A DNA stretch of 23,420 nucleotides. Origin: JBLHHI01 sp047614125 (lineage in GTDB: Bacteria; Bacteroidota; Bacteroidia; NS11-12g; UBA9320). The stretch's first letter is position 1. Each line of letters opens with the position of its first letter. The stretch is from contig JBLHHI010000052.1 of NCBI GenBank assembly GCA_047614125.1, forward strand, positions 1 to 23,420, read 5' to 3'. Below, piece by piece: positions 8,433 to 15,818 of this stretch. Under the pieces are notes generated by a model that was not told the origin of the DNA, did not search any database, and saw nothing but the letters and a program-made list of their open reading frames with translations. A program made the translations under genes and the position numbers.

Positions 8433-8529
8433 GGGGTGAAAATATTCCTAGGGTATTTGGGAAATGTCTATGTTTGAAGTTACGAGTCCTTTTTTAGTTG
8501 GATTCATTTTGTAAACAAGTCTTTGTTGT

Positions 8530-8721
8530 ATGAAAAAGAATCAAACACCTTCCTTCCCTCAATTATTTCGTTTTAAAACAAAGTTCAACTTGTTCTCAAA
8601 TCAAGGATACCTCTTGCTGTTTCTATTTTTGGCCTCGGGTTGCACCTATTATAAGGTTACTACGTCTGCTACGCCCACGCTGCCAACAATTCAAGGCGAT
8701 GAGCAACCGGGCGCATGGTAG
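8530..8721 (+). CDS. Short putative lipoprotein, possibly truncated
   Basis: The ATG at 8530 opens a 63-residue frame with a basic N-terminus, a hydrophobic stretch and a clear lipobox (FLFLASGC, Cys38), so an exported lipoprotein is plausible. Only 25 residues follow the Cys, rich in Thr and Pro, ending GDEQPGAW. The frame stops exactly where a minus-strand gene remnant ends (about 8726). It may therefore be the 5' end of a longer lipoprotein cut by a deletion, or a genuine small lipoprotein. No known family is recognised. Confidence 0.45.
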   Translation: MKKNQTPSFPQLFRFKTKFNLFSNQGYLLLFLFLASGCTYYKVTTSATPTLPTIQGDEQPGAW

Positions 8722-8725
8722 ACGT

Positions 8726-9007
8726 CTTTCCTTTAATGGGTGAGACTTCATGTAAGTGGGTGGTAAAGAAGGCATTAAAGCCCTTAGATGGCCATGAAGA
8801 GTTGTAGATGTCCCAAAGGTATTTACCATCAATTTTAAAAGCTCGAATTATTTTTTTTGGCCCAAGCATGGCTTTGAATCGTTTCACAAGGATGAACGTT
8901 GCTTGCCATGATTTTATCGGATTCCTATACGCCTTAGCACCCAACTTGTGTGCTGCTCTGCCTTTGGCTTTGGTAAAACGTTCGTTATGAACGAAACCAC
9001 TTGCCAA
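8726..9007 (-). pseudogene. Truncated remnant, perhaps the N-terminus of a radical-SAM-type protein
   Basis: A minus-strand frame from a TTG at 9007 overlaps the end of the thioredoxin gene and gives plausible protein for about 94 residues. It contains a helical basic region, then IIRAFKIDGKYLWDIYNSSW and PSKGFNAFF. This order (helices, then an xxxDGKYxWDxY strand pair and WPSKGF) resembles the region before the CxxxCxxC motif in some Bacteroidota radical-SAM/SPASM proteins. No Fe-S motif follows: the frame degenerates near 8726, where the plus-strand lipoprotein frame begins to overlap. I read it as a gene fragment left by a deletion. The family assignment is from pattern memory only and is weak. 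Confidence 0.35.
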
Positions 9008-9500
9008 TAAAGCACTTCTTTTTAGGCTTCTTTTCTGTGGTTGGCGGTGGGTCTGATTCAGATGTTTCGATTACATCTCCACCGTAAACGGAATCGAAGT
9101 CTTTCAGTTCATTCATCAAAAGGTGTGCTGGTTTAAAGCCCAGCATTCTCAAGTTTACGGTTTCCGAATTGGCTTCCACTAAAAGCATGGAAGGGTAGGT
9201 AGAAACGTTGAATTTATCCCGTACATCCATGCCATCGAAGTAGTCAACATCCACCTTTAAGGCGATGTACTTCGCATTGATGAAATCACCCACTTCTACA
9301 TTTTGAAAAGTAGTTTGTTCCATTTCCACACAAGGTTTGCACCAATCCGCCCGAAAATCAATGAAAAGCAATTTGTTTTCAGTCTTCGCCTTATCTACTG
9401 CTTCCGCATAAGTTCCTTCAAAGAAAACTACTTGGGCCTTCGCCACGGTTGAACTAACAAATAGTACAACGGTAAGAATTAAAACGGCTCTTAGATTCAT
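8985..9500 (-). CDS. Secreted thioredoxin-like protein (WCKPC)
   Basis: The 171-residue protein starts with a signal peptide (MNLRAVLILTVVLFVSSTVA, then KAQ|V). The thioredoxin fold carries Trp53-Cys54-Lys-Pro-Cys57 in the RADWCKPCVEMEQTTF context, and a cis-proline at 103 (STYPSM). This is the periplasmic DsbD-gamma/TlpA-like type that reduces or isomerises disulfides or serves cytochrome maturation. The tail is polar (DPPPTTEKKPKKK) and ends CFIGKWFRS, which contains an extra Cys. The gene starts at an ATG (9500) and has no close upstream partner; the frameshifted peptidoglycan-binding gene lies 267 bp upstream. Client proteins are unknown; the heptaheme cytochrome at 3116 is a conceivable but unproven one. 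Confidence 0.9.
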   Translation of the reverse strand: MNLRAVLILTVVLFVSSTVAKAQVVFFEGTYAEAVDKAKTENKLLFIDFRADWCKPCVEMEQTTFQNVEVGDFINAKYIALKVDVDYFDGMDVRDKFNVSTYPSMLLVEANSETVNLRMLGFKPAHLLMNELKDFDSVYGGDVIETSESDPPPTTEKKPKKKCFIGKWFRS

Positions 9501-9684
9501 ATCTCCAATGGTAACGAATATTAGAGATTGATATTGGGTAGGATGTAAACAGCACTTTAGAAACGTTCAAAAAATAGGAGCGTTCGTTTGTTGGTTCTGA
9601 GGTCAAAACGAGTTCAACGGCGCTAATTCTTTACCACAAAAAAGGTGCTTGATTTTTTATACTCAATCACCTTTTAATTTAAAC

Positions 9685-9763
9685 TGTCATCCTGAACTTG
9701 TTTCAGGATTGTTTCAGGATTGTTTCAGGATTGTTTCAGGATTGTTTCAGGATTGTTTCAGGA
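9685..9763. repeat. REP-like palindrome with 6 tandem 11-bp copies
   Basis: The sequence tgtcatcctgaacttgtttcagga (written here in two parts: TGTCATCCTGA 9685-9695, then ACTTGTTTCAGGA to 9708) is a Bacteroidota-style intergenic palindrome with CCTGAA/TTCAGG arms. Its right arm is expanded into six perfect copies of TTGTTTCAGGA at 9698-9763. The array ends 4 bp before the stop codon of the gene on the minus strand. Confidence 0.85.
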
Positions 9764-9767
9764 AGGA

Positions 9768-10693
9768 TTATTTGTTCCAGTAGCTTTCGGCAATGCCTAA
9801 ATGCTTAAGCGTATCGGTATTTAAGTTTCCAACTGGTAAGCCGTTGTCTCTCTGGTATTTAAGTAATCCAGCTTTCGTGTCAACTCCTAAGATGTTATCA
9901 TATCGAGCGGGTCCAACACTGTATCCTTTGGCAATTAAAGCACGCTGTACTTGACGCACTAAATCGCTGGTAACATATCTTGAACAAACAACCTCTCTGT
10001 ATTCTGAAAAGCCACCGGCCTTAACCAATGTTCGTTTGCTCACACCCTTGTAAACTGGTGCAATTTCAGTTGTTTGAACTTTAGCAGGAGCTACTTGAAC
10101 ACGTTAATAACTGTAGTGTATTCTGCTGGAACTTCAACCTCAACGGTTTTTGCAGGTTCCACCAAAACACGCTTAGTCATGGTTTTGTATTCTGCGGGAA
10201 CATCGGTTTCAACACTTTTTGCAGGTGCAACTAGCACTTGTTTTTTAACGGTTTTGTATTGCGCGGCAACTTCTACCAAACACCATACCATGCAATCATC
10301 TCCATTTTCTGAAGCACACATTGCATCTTTTTGTTTGATCCACTTAGTTCCAGCCGGTTCAATCATAACTCGCTCGGTACGCCATTCGTACTTAGCGGGT
10401 ATAGTTGCAATTTTCTTAGAGGCTTCTTTAACTAAAACGCGTTCAGTACGAGTTTCATATTTGGCTGGAATAACCGTAAGTTTTTTGGAAGCTTCTTTAA
10501 CTAAAAGACGTTCGGTACGAGTTTCAAATTGAGCTGGAACAACAGATTGAGTTGTGCTCGCTTCTTTTACCAGAACTTTTTCCGTTTCGGTTTTCCATTG
10601 ATCAGGAATGTAGCACTTTGCATAACATTTACCTGGTGTAGCATTCGCCGGCAAATCCGGGTGTACCGATACTAAAGTGCCTATTGAAACCAA
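9768..10693 (-). pseudogene. Frameshifted peptidoglycan-binding protein with eight 23-residue repeats
   Basis: Two minus-strand frames (10693-10091 and 10103-9768) join into one protein of about 308 residues if one base is restored near 10104. The upstream frame reads VPAEYTTVIN then hits TAG at 10091-10093. The next frame continues RVQVAPAK, completing the repeat. Eight copies of a ~23-residue unit (PAxYxTxTxRVLVxEA...) are visible; the fourth copy is followed by a Cys-containing insertion. A PG_binding_1 domain ends the protein (LVRQVQRALIAKGYSVGPAR...GLLKYQRDNGLPVG). The start is uncertain: a TTG at 10693 gives a weak signal peptide, while the frame stays open upstream to about 10759 with basic VKVKIRKPS. 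The gene probably encodes a cell-envelope protein. The lesion may be real or a sequence error. Confidence 0.8.
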
Positions 10694-10839
10694 CGGCGCG
10701 CTTAGAATTAACGATGGTTTTCTAATTTTTACTTTTACATTGAAATAATACTGTGCATCCTACAACTACATAGAACAAAAAAAAGTTTCATTTTATCTCC
10801 ATGAATGCAATAAATACACTAAGTATTTTGAGACACCTG

Positions 10840-11592
10840 CTAGCTTTCTCTTTCAGATGGAGCGTCGGTTTCGGGCTGAACATTTGAGGAAGTTGCGTCA
10901 GATTCATCGGTAGGTTCAGATATTTCCACAACTTGCTGGGCATTTACATCCAACTTGGCAAACAAGTCGCGTTTGAAGAGTAGAATGCTAAAAACACCAA
11001 TGCTAATGGCTGCATCGGCTATGTTAAAAATAGGGCGGAAGAAGATAAATTCATCCCCTCCCCAATACGGAAACCAATTGGGATAATGGCCCGTAATTAC
11101 AGGGAAATAGAACATGTCTACGACTTTTCCTTTAAAATAACCGGCATATCCAGGTTCATCACCCGACCAAGCGGCAATCGAATTGCTCATGCTTTCGGTA
11201 AACCAAGAACCATAAAAAACACTATCTATGATGTTTCCCAATGCTCCAGCTAAAATGAGCGACACTAAGACCACGGTAGAAACGGTGGCTTTATATTTCT
11301 TAATTTGAATGTAGAGATAGTATAAGATTCCAGAAACAGCAATAAGCCGAAAAAAAGTTAGGGCTAACTTACCCCATTGACCTGGCAATTCTTTGCCAAA
11401 GGCCATTCCATTGTTTTCGGTAAAATGGAGTAAAAACCAATCGCCAATTACCGAGCGTTCTTCGCCGTAATACATATTGGTCTTTATCCAAAACTTTAAA
11501 AACTGATCGAGGCACAAAACGGTAACAACCACTAAAAAAGTGATTAACAGTTGTTTGCGGATCCTACGAGGAGAAGTACTTTCTTCCAACAA
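10840..11592 (-). CDS. lspA: Lipoprotein signal peptidase (signal peptidase II)
   Basis: The 250-residue protein is an inner-membrane aspartyl protease that removes signal peptides from prolipoproteins after lipidation. Catalytic aspartates are Asp123 (GNIIDS) and Asp193 (NIADAAISIG). NNGMAFG near residue 60 is the conserved loop. Four membrane helices are evident. It is longer than the ~165-residue enterobacterial enzyme because of an insert of roughly 40 residues between the two aspartates and a 40-residue acidic tail (EPTDESDATSSN...), both common in Bacteroidota. The start is a TTG at 11592 (no ATG is available upstream in frame before the preceding gene). It sits 10 bp after the TraR/DksA gene in the ileS operon. 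Substrates in this window would include the heptaheme cytochrome and TamL. Confidence 0.95.
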   Translation of the reverse strand: MLEESTSPRRIRKQLLITFLVVVTVLCLDQFLKFWIKTNMYYGEERSVIGDWFLLHFTENNGMAFGKELPGQWGKLALTFFRLIAVSGILYYLYIQIKKYKATVSTVVLVSLILAGALGNIIDSVFYGSWFTESMSNSIAAWSGDEPGYAGYFKGKVVDMFYFPVITGHYPNWFPYWGGDEFIFFRPIFNIADAAISIGVFSILLFKRDLFAKLDVNAQQVVEISEPTDESDATSSNVQPETDAPSERES

Positions 11593-11602
11593 TGAACTTT
11601 GC

Positions 11603-11989
11603 TTATTTGTACTGATTGATTTTTGCCTCCATACTTTGCGTAGTATGCGGAACGGACTTCAGGCGTTCTTTGGCAATCAATTTACCGGTCACTCGGCAAA
11701 TCCCATAGGTCTTGTTCTCAATGCGCACCAAGGCCGCTTCAAGGTTTTGTATAAACTTCTTTAAACGAGACGCCAATTGGCTGGTGCTTTCTTTTTGCAA
11801 AGTAGATGAACCATCTTCCAACGTTTTATATACACTTCCTGTATCGTCGGTTCCATTTTCATTTTACGTTTGCAAAGAATCAAATAATGTGTTTAATTCT
11901 CCTCTAGTTACAGTAAGTTTGTTGTTAATCAACGACTTGAACTCCTGGAGTTCCTTATCGTTATATCTGCTTTTAATTTTGTCCTCCAT
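11603..11989 (-). pseudogene. TraR/DksA-family regulator with in-frame TAA stop
   Basis: From the ATG at 11989 the frame gives a typical Bacteroidota TraR/DksA N-terminus (MEDKIKSRYNDKELQEFKSL). It then meets TAA at 11864-11866 and continues in the same frame without a break: NENGTDDTGS, LEDGSSTLQKE and the C-terminal YGICRVTGKLIAKERLKSVPH. Read through, it is 128 residues, the usual length. The family normally has Asn or Gln at that point, so one C-to-T change (CAA to TAA) explains the stop. The family binds RNA polymerase and tunes ppGpp-dependent transcription; Bacteroidota members keep only part of the zinc finger, as here. A TTG at 11821 could restart translation but would lose the coiled-coil tip. 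It lies 9 bp after ileS and 10 bp before lspA. Confidence 0.85.
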
Positions 11990-11998
11990 CGCTAAATA

Positions 11999-14900
11999 TT
12001 ATATTCTACGTACGAATATCTTAACCGGATTATTATTCAAATCTATTATTTCACCATCCTCCACTTCATCAAAAACTAGGGCCTCAGCCAAAATTTCACC
12101 GCGAATATAATCAATATGTTTGTCAATTGCTTGCTTGATTTGGCCCTCAATTTCAACGGTAACTTCAATTCGGTCAGTTACCTCTAACTCATTGATTTTA
12201 CGCCAGTTCTGAACTTTATTGATGAATTCTCGCGCATACCCTTCTAAGGCTAAGTTCTCCGAAATGGTAAGATCCAGCGCAACCGTTAGCCCTCCTTCAG
12301 ATTCAACAATCCAACCCGGCATATCGGTAGATGTTATGTTCATTTCATCCAATGTTACTTCAAAGAAGCTGCCATCGGCCAGCGTCAAACTTAAATTCTC
12401 ATCCAATTCTAACGTTGTGATTTGTTCTTGGCTTAAATTGGAGCAAGCGGCCATTACCAATTTCATTTTAGCACCGGCCTTTGGGCCTAATTTTTTAAAA
12501 TCGGGCTTTGCAGATTTAACAATTTGAGTTTCGGAATCTTTGTTTAAATACTCAATTTGCTTAATGTTCACCTCTCGAAGAATAACATCTTCTACAGCCA
12601 TTAAATCTTCCTGCATTTGTGAAGATGTGACCGGTATTAAAATGCGCCCCAATGGCTGTCGAACCTTAATTTTCTCTTTCTTTCGTATGGCAAGAATCAT
12701 GGTGGTGGCTTGTTGGGCCAAGCGCATTTTACGCTCCAGATCTACGTTTATATTTGTTGGATCCACTGCTGGGAAAGATGCCAAATGAACGGACTCCTTT
12801 TTAGCGCCTTTGGTGATATCTTTATACAAGGCGTCGGCATAAAATGGTGAGAATGAGCTCATTAATATGGAAACATTCTCGATGCATTGGTGCAAAACCT
12901 GATAGGCAATCATCTTATCGCTCAAGTCGTCACTTTTCCAAAAACGCCTGCGCGACAAACGTATGTACCAATTGCTTAAATGTTCAACCGTAAATTCTTG
13001 GATGGCTCGGGTTGCCCGCGTTGGCTCATAATCATTCATGGCTTCTTCAACTTCTTGGATTAAGCTGTGCAACTTCGAAATAATCCAAAAGTCTAATTCT
13101 TGCATCTTTGAGTTATCCAAAACTTCGGAATGAATCTCAAAGCCATCCACATTAGCATAGATCGAAAAGAAAGAGTACACATTTTGAAGAGTGCCAAAGA
13201 ATTTTCGTTTCGTTTCTTCAATTCCCTCTTCATTAAACTTTAAGTTGTCCCAAGGCGATGCATTGGTTAACATATACCACCGAACCACGTCAGCTCCATA
13301 TTTATTAATGGTGATGAAAGGATCAACCGTGTTGCCCAAACGTTTCGACATCTTGTTCCCATTCTTATCAAGCACCAAGCCATTCGAAATCACATTTTTG
13401 TAAGCAATGCTGTCAAAAACCATGGTTCCAATGGCATGTAAAGTATAAAACCAGCCTCGAGTTTGATCTACACCTTCGGCAATGTAATCCGCCGGAAATG
13501 CCTTTCCTTCGTCAATCATGGCCTTATTCTCAAACGGATAATGCCACTGGGCATAGGGCATAGAGCCAGAATCGAACCACACATCAATCAAATCGCTCTC
13601 GCGTTTCATGGGCTTACCAGCATCATCGGTGAGAATAATTCCATCTACAATGTTTTTATGAAGGTCGATTTTTGCATAATTGGATGCATCCATATTGCCT
13701 GCTTCAAAACCTTCGTACGGGTTGGAAGTCATATTTCCAGCAGAAATGGAAACGGCAATTTCTGTCATTAATTCTTCAACAGAGCCGATAACTTTTACCG
13801 TGCTGCCTTCTTCGTTGCGCCAAATCGGCAATGGAATTCCCCAAAACCGAGAACGGCTTAAGTTCCAATCATTGGCATTTTTCAACCAATTGCCAAATCG
13901 CCCTTCTCCAGTTGATTTCGGCTTCCAATTAATGGTCTGATTGTACGCATACATCTTATCGCGCACCTTAGTTACTTCAATAAACCACGAATCCAATGGA
14001 TAATATAGGATGGGTTTGTCGGTACGCCAACAGTTTGGATAGCTGTGCAAGTACTTTTCAACCTTAAACGCCTTATTTTCTATTTTGAGTTGTATGGCTA
14101 TTTCAACATCTACCGACTTATCCGGAGCTTCTCCATCTGCGTAATATTCGTTCTTAACGTATTTGCCTGCGTAATCGCCCATCCGCATGATGAACTTGCC
14201 TTGCAAATCAACTAAGGGCACCGGTATGCCTGTATCGTTCAACACCAGCATTGGAGGAACGGGAGGGTTGGCTTCTTTGGCCACTTTGGCATCATCGGCG
14301 CCAAAGGTTGGTGCGGTGTGCACAATACCGGTTCCATCCTCGGTGGTTACAAAATCGCCTGCAATTATTCGATATGCATTTTCTTGCCCTTCAAAGGGTT
14401 GAGCAAAAGGCATGAGTTGCTCGTAGCGCATTTCCAATAAATCCGCTCCTGTAAAGGAGCTAACTCGGTAAAAAGGTATGGTTTTGTCGTTCGATTTATA
14501 AGCCTCTAAATCTTCCGGCTCGATTACCTCTTTATATTTCCCAGCAAACTGCTTCGACACAAGGTTATCGGCCAAAACCACCTTTATAGGTTCGAAGGTG
14601 TATTGGTTAAAGGTTTGGATGCAAGCATAGTTTATTTTTTTTCCAACGGTAAGTGCTGTGTTGGATGGAAGGGTCCATGGCGTGGTGGTCCAAGCAAGTA
14701 GATAAATTGAATCCGACCCAAACAACGCCTGCTTTTGAGTGCCGTCTAGGAGTTTAAATTGCGCAACCACCGTTGTATCAGTAACATCTTGATAGGTGCC
14801 AGGCTGATTAAGCTCATGCGTACTCAATCCGGTTCCAGCCTTTGGTGAGTAGGGTTGGATGGTATAACCCTTGTAGATTAATCCTTTGTTGTAAATCTGT

Positions 14901-15415
14901 TTTAGCAACCACCAAACCGTTTCCATGTATTTAGGCTCGTAGGTGATGTATGGGTCGTCCATATCCACCCAATAGCCCATTTTAGCCGTTAGATTGTTCC
15001 AAATGTCGGTGTACTTCATCACCGCTTTTTTGCAAGCCTCGTTGTATTCTTCAATGGTTATTTTGGTGCCAATGTCTTCCTTGGTAATTCCAAGTTCTTT
15101 CTCAACGCCTAATTCAACGGGCAAACCATGTGTATCCCAACCGGCTTTGCGCTTTACTTGAAAGCCTTGCAAAGTTTTATACCGACAAAAAATATCTTTA
15201 ATGGTTCGAGCCATTACGTGGTGAATCCCAGGTAGTCCGTTTGCCGATGGAGGGCCTTCATAGAACACAAAAGCCGGACTTCCTTCACGGGTCAATATGC
15301 TTTTTTCAAAGATTTTACTTTCCTCCCAAAAATCAGCAATTCGCTCTTCAAGTTCGGCTTGATTCAGCTGTTTGTATTCGTTAAATGGGTTGGTATTTGG
15401 GGGTGTTGCTTGCAT
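11999..15415 (-). CDS. ileS: Isoleucyl-tRNA synthetase, long IleRS2-like form with swapped GIHH motif
   Basis: From ATG at 15415 the product is 1138 residues. Class Ia features: the signature region GPPSANGLPGIHHV (residues 54-67), the KMSKR loop at 688-692 (KNGNKMSKRLGN), and the CP1 editing domain (WTTTPWTLPSN about 242-252; GTGIVHTAPTFGADD about 361-375). The length and C-terminal anticodon region match the IleRS2/eukaryote-like type used by Bacteroidota. The signature reads Gly63-Ile64-His65-His66, not His-Ile-Gly-His: first and third positions are exchanged. This is discussed as a finding. A TTG at 15439 would lengthen the protein by 8 residues but lies inside a -7 promoter box, so ATG 15415 is preferred. 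It is first gene of the ileS, TraR/DksA, lspA operon. Confidence 0.97.
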   Translation of the reverse strand: MQATPPNTNPFNEYKQLNQAELEERIADFWEESKIFEKSILTREGSPAFVFYEGPPSANGLPGIHHVMARTIKDIFCRYKTLQGFQVKRKAGWDTHGLPVELGVEKELGITKEDIGTKITIEEYNEACKKAVMKYTDIWNNLTAKMGYWVDMDDPYITYEPKYMETVWWLLKQIYNKGLIYKGYTIQPYSPKAGTGLSTHELNQPGTYQDVTDTTVVAQFKLLDGTQKQALFGSDSIYLLAWTTTPWTLPSNTALTVGKKINYACIQTFNQYTFEPIKVVLADNLVSKQFAGKYKEVIEPEDLEAYKSNDKTIPFYRVSSFTGADLLEMRYEQLMPFAQPFEGQENAYRIIAGDFVTTEDGTGIVHTAPTFGADDAKVAKEANPPVPPMLVLNDTGIPVPLVDLQGKFIMRMGDYAGKYVKNEYYADGEAPDKSVDVEIAIQLKIENKAFKVEKYLHSYPNCWRTDKPILYYPLDSWFIEVTKVRDKMYAYNQTINWKPKSTGEGRFGNWLKNANDWNLSRSRFWGIPLPIWRNEEGSTVKVIGSVEELMTEIAVSISAGNMTSNPYEGFEAGNMDASNYAKIDLHKNIVDGIILTDDAGKPMKRESDLIDVWFDSGSMPYAQWHYPFENKAMIDEGKAFPADYIAEGVDQTRGWFYTLHAIGTMVFDSIAYKNVISNGLVLDKNGNKMSKRLGNTVDPFITINKYGADVVRWYMLTNASPWDNLKFNEEGIEETKRKFFGTLQNVYSFFSIYANVDGFEIHSEVLDNSKMQELDFWIISKLHSLIQEVEEAMNDYEPTRATRAIQEFTVEHLSNWYIRLSRRRFWKSDDLSDKMIAYQVLHQCIENVSILMSSFSPFYADALYKDITKGAKKESVHLASFPAVDPTNINVDLERKMRLAQQATTMILAIRKKEKIKVRQPLGRILIPVTSSQMQEDLMAVEDVILREVNIKQIEYLNKDSETQIVKSAKPDFKKLGPKAGAKMKLVMAACSNLSQEQITTLELDENLSLTLADGSFFEVTLDEMNITSTDMPGWIVESEGGLTVALDLTISENLALEGYAREFINKVQNWRKINELEVTDRIEVTVEIEGQIKQAIDKHIDYIRGEILAEALVFDEVEDGEIIDLNNNPVKIFVRRI

Positions 15416-15436
15416 GTTATTATGTAAAAGAAGGCG

Positions 15437-15444
15437 CAAAGGTA
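15437..15444 (-). promoter_or_regulatory. -7 promoter box of the ileS operon (TACCTTTG)
   Basis: On the minus strand, TACCTTTG matches TAnnTTTG and ends 21 bp before the ileS ATG at 15415. No clear -33 TTTG is seen. It covers the alternative TTG start. Confidence 0.6.
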
Positions 15445-15487
15445 ATATTGGGAAGTTTAAGTTTAAGTTGAAGTCGAAGTTGAATGT

Positions 15488-15618
15488 GAAATAAAATTCA
15501 TTGTCAATGTCAAAATCAATGAGAACGGAGGCTAGATTGTATTAAGTTGAAGATGTAAGGGAAATCAAATTCAATGTCAATGTCAATGTCAAATTCAATA
15601 AGAATGGTCGACAGATTG
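15488..15618. repeat. Imperfect direct duplication with TCAATG micro-repeat
   Basis: Copy A (15488-15539) and copy B (15561-15618) align along their full length. Copy B has one extra TCAATG unit (6 bp), a hallmark of slippage. Both end in ...agattg. The 15445-15818 stretch holds no gene; it also has a CACATAAG-type dispersed element (see 15680-15735). Confidence 0.7.
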
Positions 15619-15679
15619 AAGTTTTGTAAATACATTATGAATAGCACTATGCTTCAAATCAAAGGGAGATATTAGAAAA

Positions 15680-15735
15680 CCACATAAGCACACATAAAGG
15701 GTTTGTTGTGAAAAGAATCACATAATGAACCTAAG
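15680..15735. repeat. Dispersed CACATAAG-type intergenic repeat, copy 1
   Basis: The pattern CCACATAAGcACACATAA followed by GTTTGTTGT and AtCACATAA recurs, diverged, at 21691-21750 (CCATATAAGaACATATAA, GTTTATTGT, AaCACATAAG). Both lie in gene-free gaps. The function is unknown; I read them as decayed copies of one repeat family. Confidence 0.55.
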
Positions 15736-15818
15736 GTTGGTACACTCTGCTGAATCTGTGGTATTAAGATTAGATAATCTAGAACCATAAACCAGAAACT
15801 CCCATACTATAAAACTAT

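Noticed and set aside
8669..8832. Minus-strand frames continuing past 8726 as one gene
   Set aside because: Sequence after the IKGK point becomes Arg/Leu/Ala-rich and unlike a protein domain; kept as remnant only up to 8726.
9698..9763. CRISPR-like array
   Set aside because: The copies are directly adjacent 11-bp units without spacers; no cas genes in the window.
10074..10532. Long plus-strand frame opposite the peptidoglycan-binding repeats
   Set aside because: Produced by the regular 23-residue repeat on the minus strand; the protein sequence is itself an echo of that repeat and shows no domain.
10812..10828. AAATAC/GTATTT hairpin as lspA terminator
   Set aside because: Six A/T-rich base pairs without a following U tract; too weak to call.
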